From Methanoculleus sp. UBA208 (GTDB lineage Archaea > Halobacteriota > Methanomicrobia > Methanomicrobiales > Methanoculleaceae): a stretch of DNA of 22,303 nucleotides. The DNA is taken from the NCBI RefSeq assembly GCF_002498065.1, contig NZ_DAFZ01000115.1, forward strand, positions 1,859 through 24,161, read 5' to 3'. Shown piece by piece: positions 21,105-22,303 of the stretch (positions are counted from its first letter, which is position 1; each line of letters begins with the position of its first letter). The position numbers and the translations under genes are program-made. The notes beneath the pieces are model-generated. The model was not told the DNA's origin. It did not search any database and worked only from the letters and a program-made list of their open reading frames with translations.

Positions 21105-21116
21105 AAATTTATTAAA
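21105..21116 (+). promoter_or_regulatory. TATA box with no assigned gene
   Basis: AAATTTATTAAA stands alone in GC-rich DNA behind the GNAT pair. The predicted transcript start, about 25 bases on, coincides with an ATG at 21135. Confidence 0.5.
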
Positions 21117-21134
21117 CCCCGGCGCGACGGTGTA

Positions 21135-21284
21135 ATGGGGAATGTGGACGGGGTTCGCCCCACCACTCTGTTACTGCCCCGCCAAAGGCATCCGCCCGTA
21201 CTGAATCAGACCTCCGCCGGACAGAGAGTCGGGCAGTTGCCTCTGCGGCGTCGGGAACCTTACCTCCCGGCAAAGACGGCGTAA
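21135..21284 (+). CDS. Possible leaderless 49-codon ORF or small RNA
   Basis: A 49-codon frame starts at the position where the TATA box at 21105-21116 would begin transcription. The product would be basic and rich in Pro, Arg and Leu, with no recognised domain and no membrane segment. A hairpin GGGG-TTCG-CCCC (21150-21161) lies near its beginning, so the transcript could instead be a small non-coding RNA. It fills most of the 287 bases between the GNAT pair and the next gene. There is no codon-usage argument strong enough to decide. Confidence 0.22.
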   Translation: MGNVDGVRPTTLLLPRQRHPPVLNQTSAGQRVGQLPLRRREPYLPAKTA

Positions 21285-21316
21285 CCCCGGTGCCCGTCCC
21301 CACATCGGCCGCAAAA

Positions 21317-21324
21317 CATATATC
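21317..21324 (+). promoter_or_regulatory. TATA box of the small membrane protein gene
   Basis: CATATATC sits 35 bases before the ATG at 21355, predicting a leader of about ten bases. Confidence 0.55.
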
Positions 21325-21354
21325 ATTACGAAGCCCTTTCCGGTGCCGGTGCCT

Positions 21355-21723
21355 ATGACCAGCAGAATCAATCCTCCTGTTACCACCGAATCAAAGAACC
21401 CGGGATTTTCCGCCCTCCTCTCGTCCGTCTTCTTCGGGCTCGGCCAGGCATACAACGGGCAGTTCCTGCGGGGCGTGCTGATCCTCGTCGGGACGCTGAT
21501 CGGAGGCCTCTCCTTCGCTCCCGCCGGGGCGGCCATCTGGCTCTTCGGGATCTGCGACGCCTACGCCACCGCACGGAGGATGAACGGGGGCACGGTGCCG
21601 TACCGGGACAGCAGCATTTCGGCCGTCATTCTCTTCTTCGCGGTCTGGCTGGCCGGTCTTCTTCTCCTGCCGGTCACCCCTGCGGCGCTCTCGGCCGCCA
21701 CGGCAGGGCTGCCGTCATGGTGA
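21355..21723 (+). CDS. Small membrane protein with GLGQAYNG motif
   Basis: This is a 122-residue protein with a short polar N-terminus and then three or four hydrophobic segments. The first contains SSVFFGLGQAYNGQFLRGVL, a pattern seen in TM2-like and related small membrane proteins of archaea and bacteria (proline- or glycine-led helix, GxGQxYNG turn, second helix). A conserved-looking CDAYATARRMNGG turn and a final helix follow. I do not know its function. The ATG at 21355 is used; a GTG at 21343 would add four residues but lies at the expected transcript start. A paralogue begins at 22121 beyond the convergent DUF5661-like gene, whose stop is 5 nt from this one's. Confidence 0.8.
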   Translation: MTSRINPPVTTESKNPGFSALLSSVFFGLGQAYNGQFLRGVLILVGTLIGGLSFAPAGAAIWLFGICDAYATARRMNGGTVPYRDSSISAVILFFAVWLAGLLLLPVTPAALSAATAGLPSW

Positions 21724-21728
21724 CCGGC

Positions 21729-22010
21729 TCAGCCCTGAGCCTTTCGCTCCGCCCAGTATGCCTCCGCCTCTTCCTCCATCTTCTCGAGCCGGTCGTAGTA
21801 ATCTGGGAACTCGTTTAAGTGCGCAAGCGCTATCTTTGCCGTCAGGAAGAGGTCGTCGTCGGTGACGTTCGTCGCCGGGTCGTGGAGGCCGTGCTCGAGC
21901 TCCACGATCATGCCGCGCCGGAACTGTTCGACGTCGAACTTCTTCCAGGTGATGCCGAGCTGCTCGCCCATCGCCTCTGCTTCTTCGGGGGTTACGTCTC
22001 TTCGTGCCAT
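21729..22010 (-). CDS. DUF5661-like small acidic protein
   Basis: This is a 93-residue soluble, acidic, helical protein. The patterns GITWKKFDVEQFRRGMIVELEH, HDPATNVTDDD and KIALAHLNEFPDYYDRLEKME recall the DUF5661 family (PF18905), found in many prokaryotes and some phages and without known function. The C-terminus is a charged helix (EEEAEAYWAERKAQG). AGGA five to ten bases before the ATG at 22010 supports the start. It is transcribed opposite to the two membrane protein genes that flank it. The family name is from memory of its motif and should be tested. Confidence 0.82.
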   Translation of the reverse strand: MARRDVTPEEAEAMGEQLGITWKKFDVEQFRRGMIVELEHGLHDPATNVTDDDLFLTAKIALAHLNEFPDYYDRLEKMEEEAEAYWAERKAQG

Positions 22011-22120
22011 GCAGGTTCCTCGGCGAGGGATAGCTCCCCGGGGTTATGAGCCTGTCGGCATTGCGATGATAAGCCGGAACCTCTTTCCTCCCCCAAAGAG
22101 CAGTACACGTACGAACAACC

Positions 22121-22303
22121 ATGGCGGAACCGGTTGACCTCCACAAAACGGGCATCCCCGGTGCGGGAGGAGATGCTCCCGTGGGGGAGAAGAAGAACCC
22201 GGTCTTTGCGGCGGGCCTTTCCCTCCTCTTCCCGGGGCTCGGGCAGGTCTGCAACGGAGAGACGGGGAAGGGTCTCCTGGTGCTCTTCGGGGTGCTCGCA
22301 GGG
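22121..22303 (+). CDS. Paralogue of the small membrane protein, cut by the window end
   Basis: The first 61 codons are present, starting at the ATG 22121-22123. A polar N-terminus of about 28 residues (MAEPVDLHKTGIPGAGGDAP) leads into a hydrophobic stretch with LSLLFPGLGQVCNGETGKGL. This matches the SSVFFGLGQAYNGQFLRGVL segment of the protein at 21355, with the same KNPxF lead-in. It is therefore a second member of that family, with a longer N-terminus. No ribosome site is clear. The 110 bases before it hold nothing else I can support. Confidence 0.75.
   Translation, partial: MAEPVDLHKTGIPGAGGDAPVGEKKNPVFAAGLSLLFPGLGQVCNGETGKGLLVLFGVLAG

Overview
The window is archaeal and most likely comes from a GC-rich methanogen of the Methanomicrobiales, with Methanoculleus the best guess. 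The archaeal signature genes are Orc1/Cdc6, Hel308, a KEOPS subunit, RIO1, a two-KH-domain Pno1-like protein, archaeal-type tyrosyl-tRNA synthetase, type II GAPDH and a short PurA. AT-rich TATA boxes lie about 25 bp ahead of the expected transcript starts. The genus assignment is inference; the domain assignment is firm.

Left region (1-4272): a transporter/regulator block. Two ArsP-type permeases and a 49-residue protein with a CGCGGGCC cluster are read leftward. They diverge from an ArsR-family regulator. A TauE/SafE-type permease then diverges from a second, closely related ArsR regulator. The same dyad, TTTCA-N8-TGAAA, lies before the small-protein gene and before both regulators, with weaker copies before the TauE gene. 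This suggests one cross-controlled regulon. The DNA behind the first regulator is a decayed copy of the 3' end of pdxT. Since pdxT also follows the second regulator, an arsR-pdxT 3' segment was probably duplicated.

Pdx/purine/cobamide operon (4281-8375, leftward): purA, a Trm112-like zinc protein, an unknown membrane protein, cobD/cbiB, pdxS and pdxT are packed with overlaps or gaps below 10 nt.

Replication origin (8376-13014): orc1/cdc6, an Lrp-type regulator and a PLP aminotransferase form a leftward operon. Two non-coding regions flank it and carry origin recognition boxes (ORBs) that share an invariant GAAAYRAAGGGGT core. The region upstream of orc1 (12023-13014) has three ORBs, an AT-rich stretch, two perfect inverted repeats and a purine-rich 42-bp tandem repeat. 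The region beyond the aminotransferase (8376-9070) has two ORBs in opposite orientation. A sixth ORB-like site abuts hel308. I read this as a chromosomal oriC, possibly with two ORB clusters.

Right of the origin (13015-19619): moaB is read rightward. The leftward series gap, tyrS, rio1, the KH protein, hel308 and cgi121 covers central metabolism, translation, ribosome biogenesis, DNA repair and tRNA modification. It is transcribed toward the proposed origin.

Right end (19620-22303): two tandem duplicated GNAT acetyltransferases, a possible leaderless short ORF or RNA, and a small membrane protein followed by a DUF5661-like protein. A partial paralogue of the membrane protein runs off the edge. 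I see no tRNA, rRNA, CRISPR array, insertion sequence or transposase gene.
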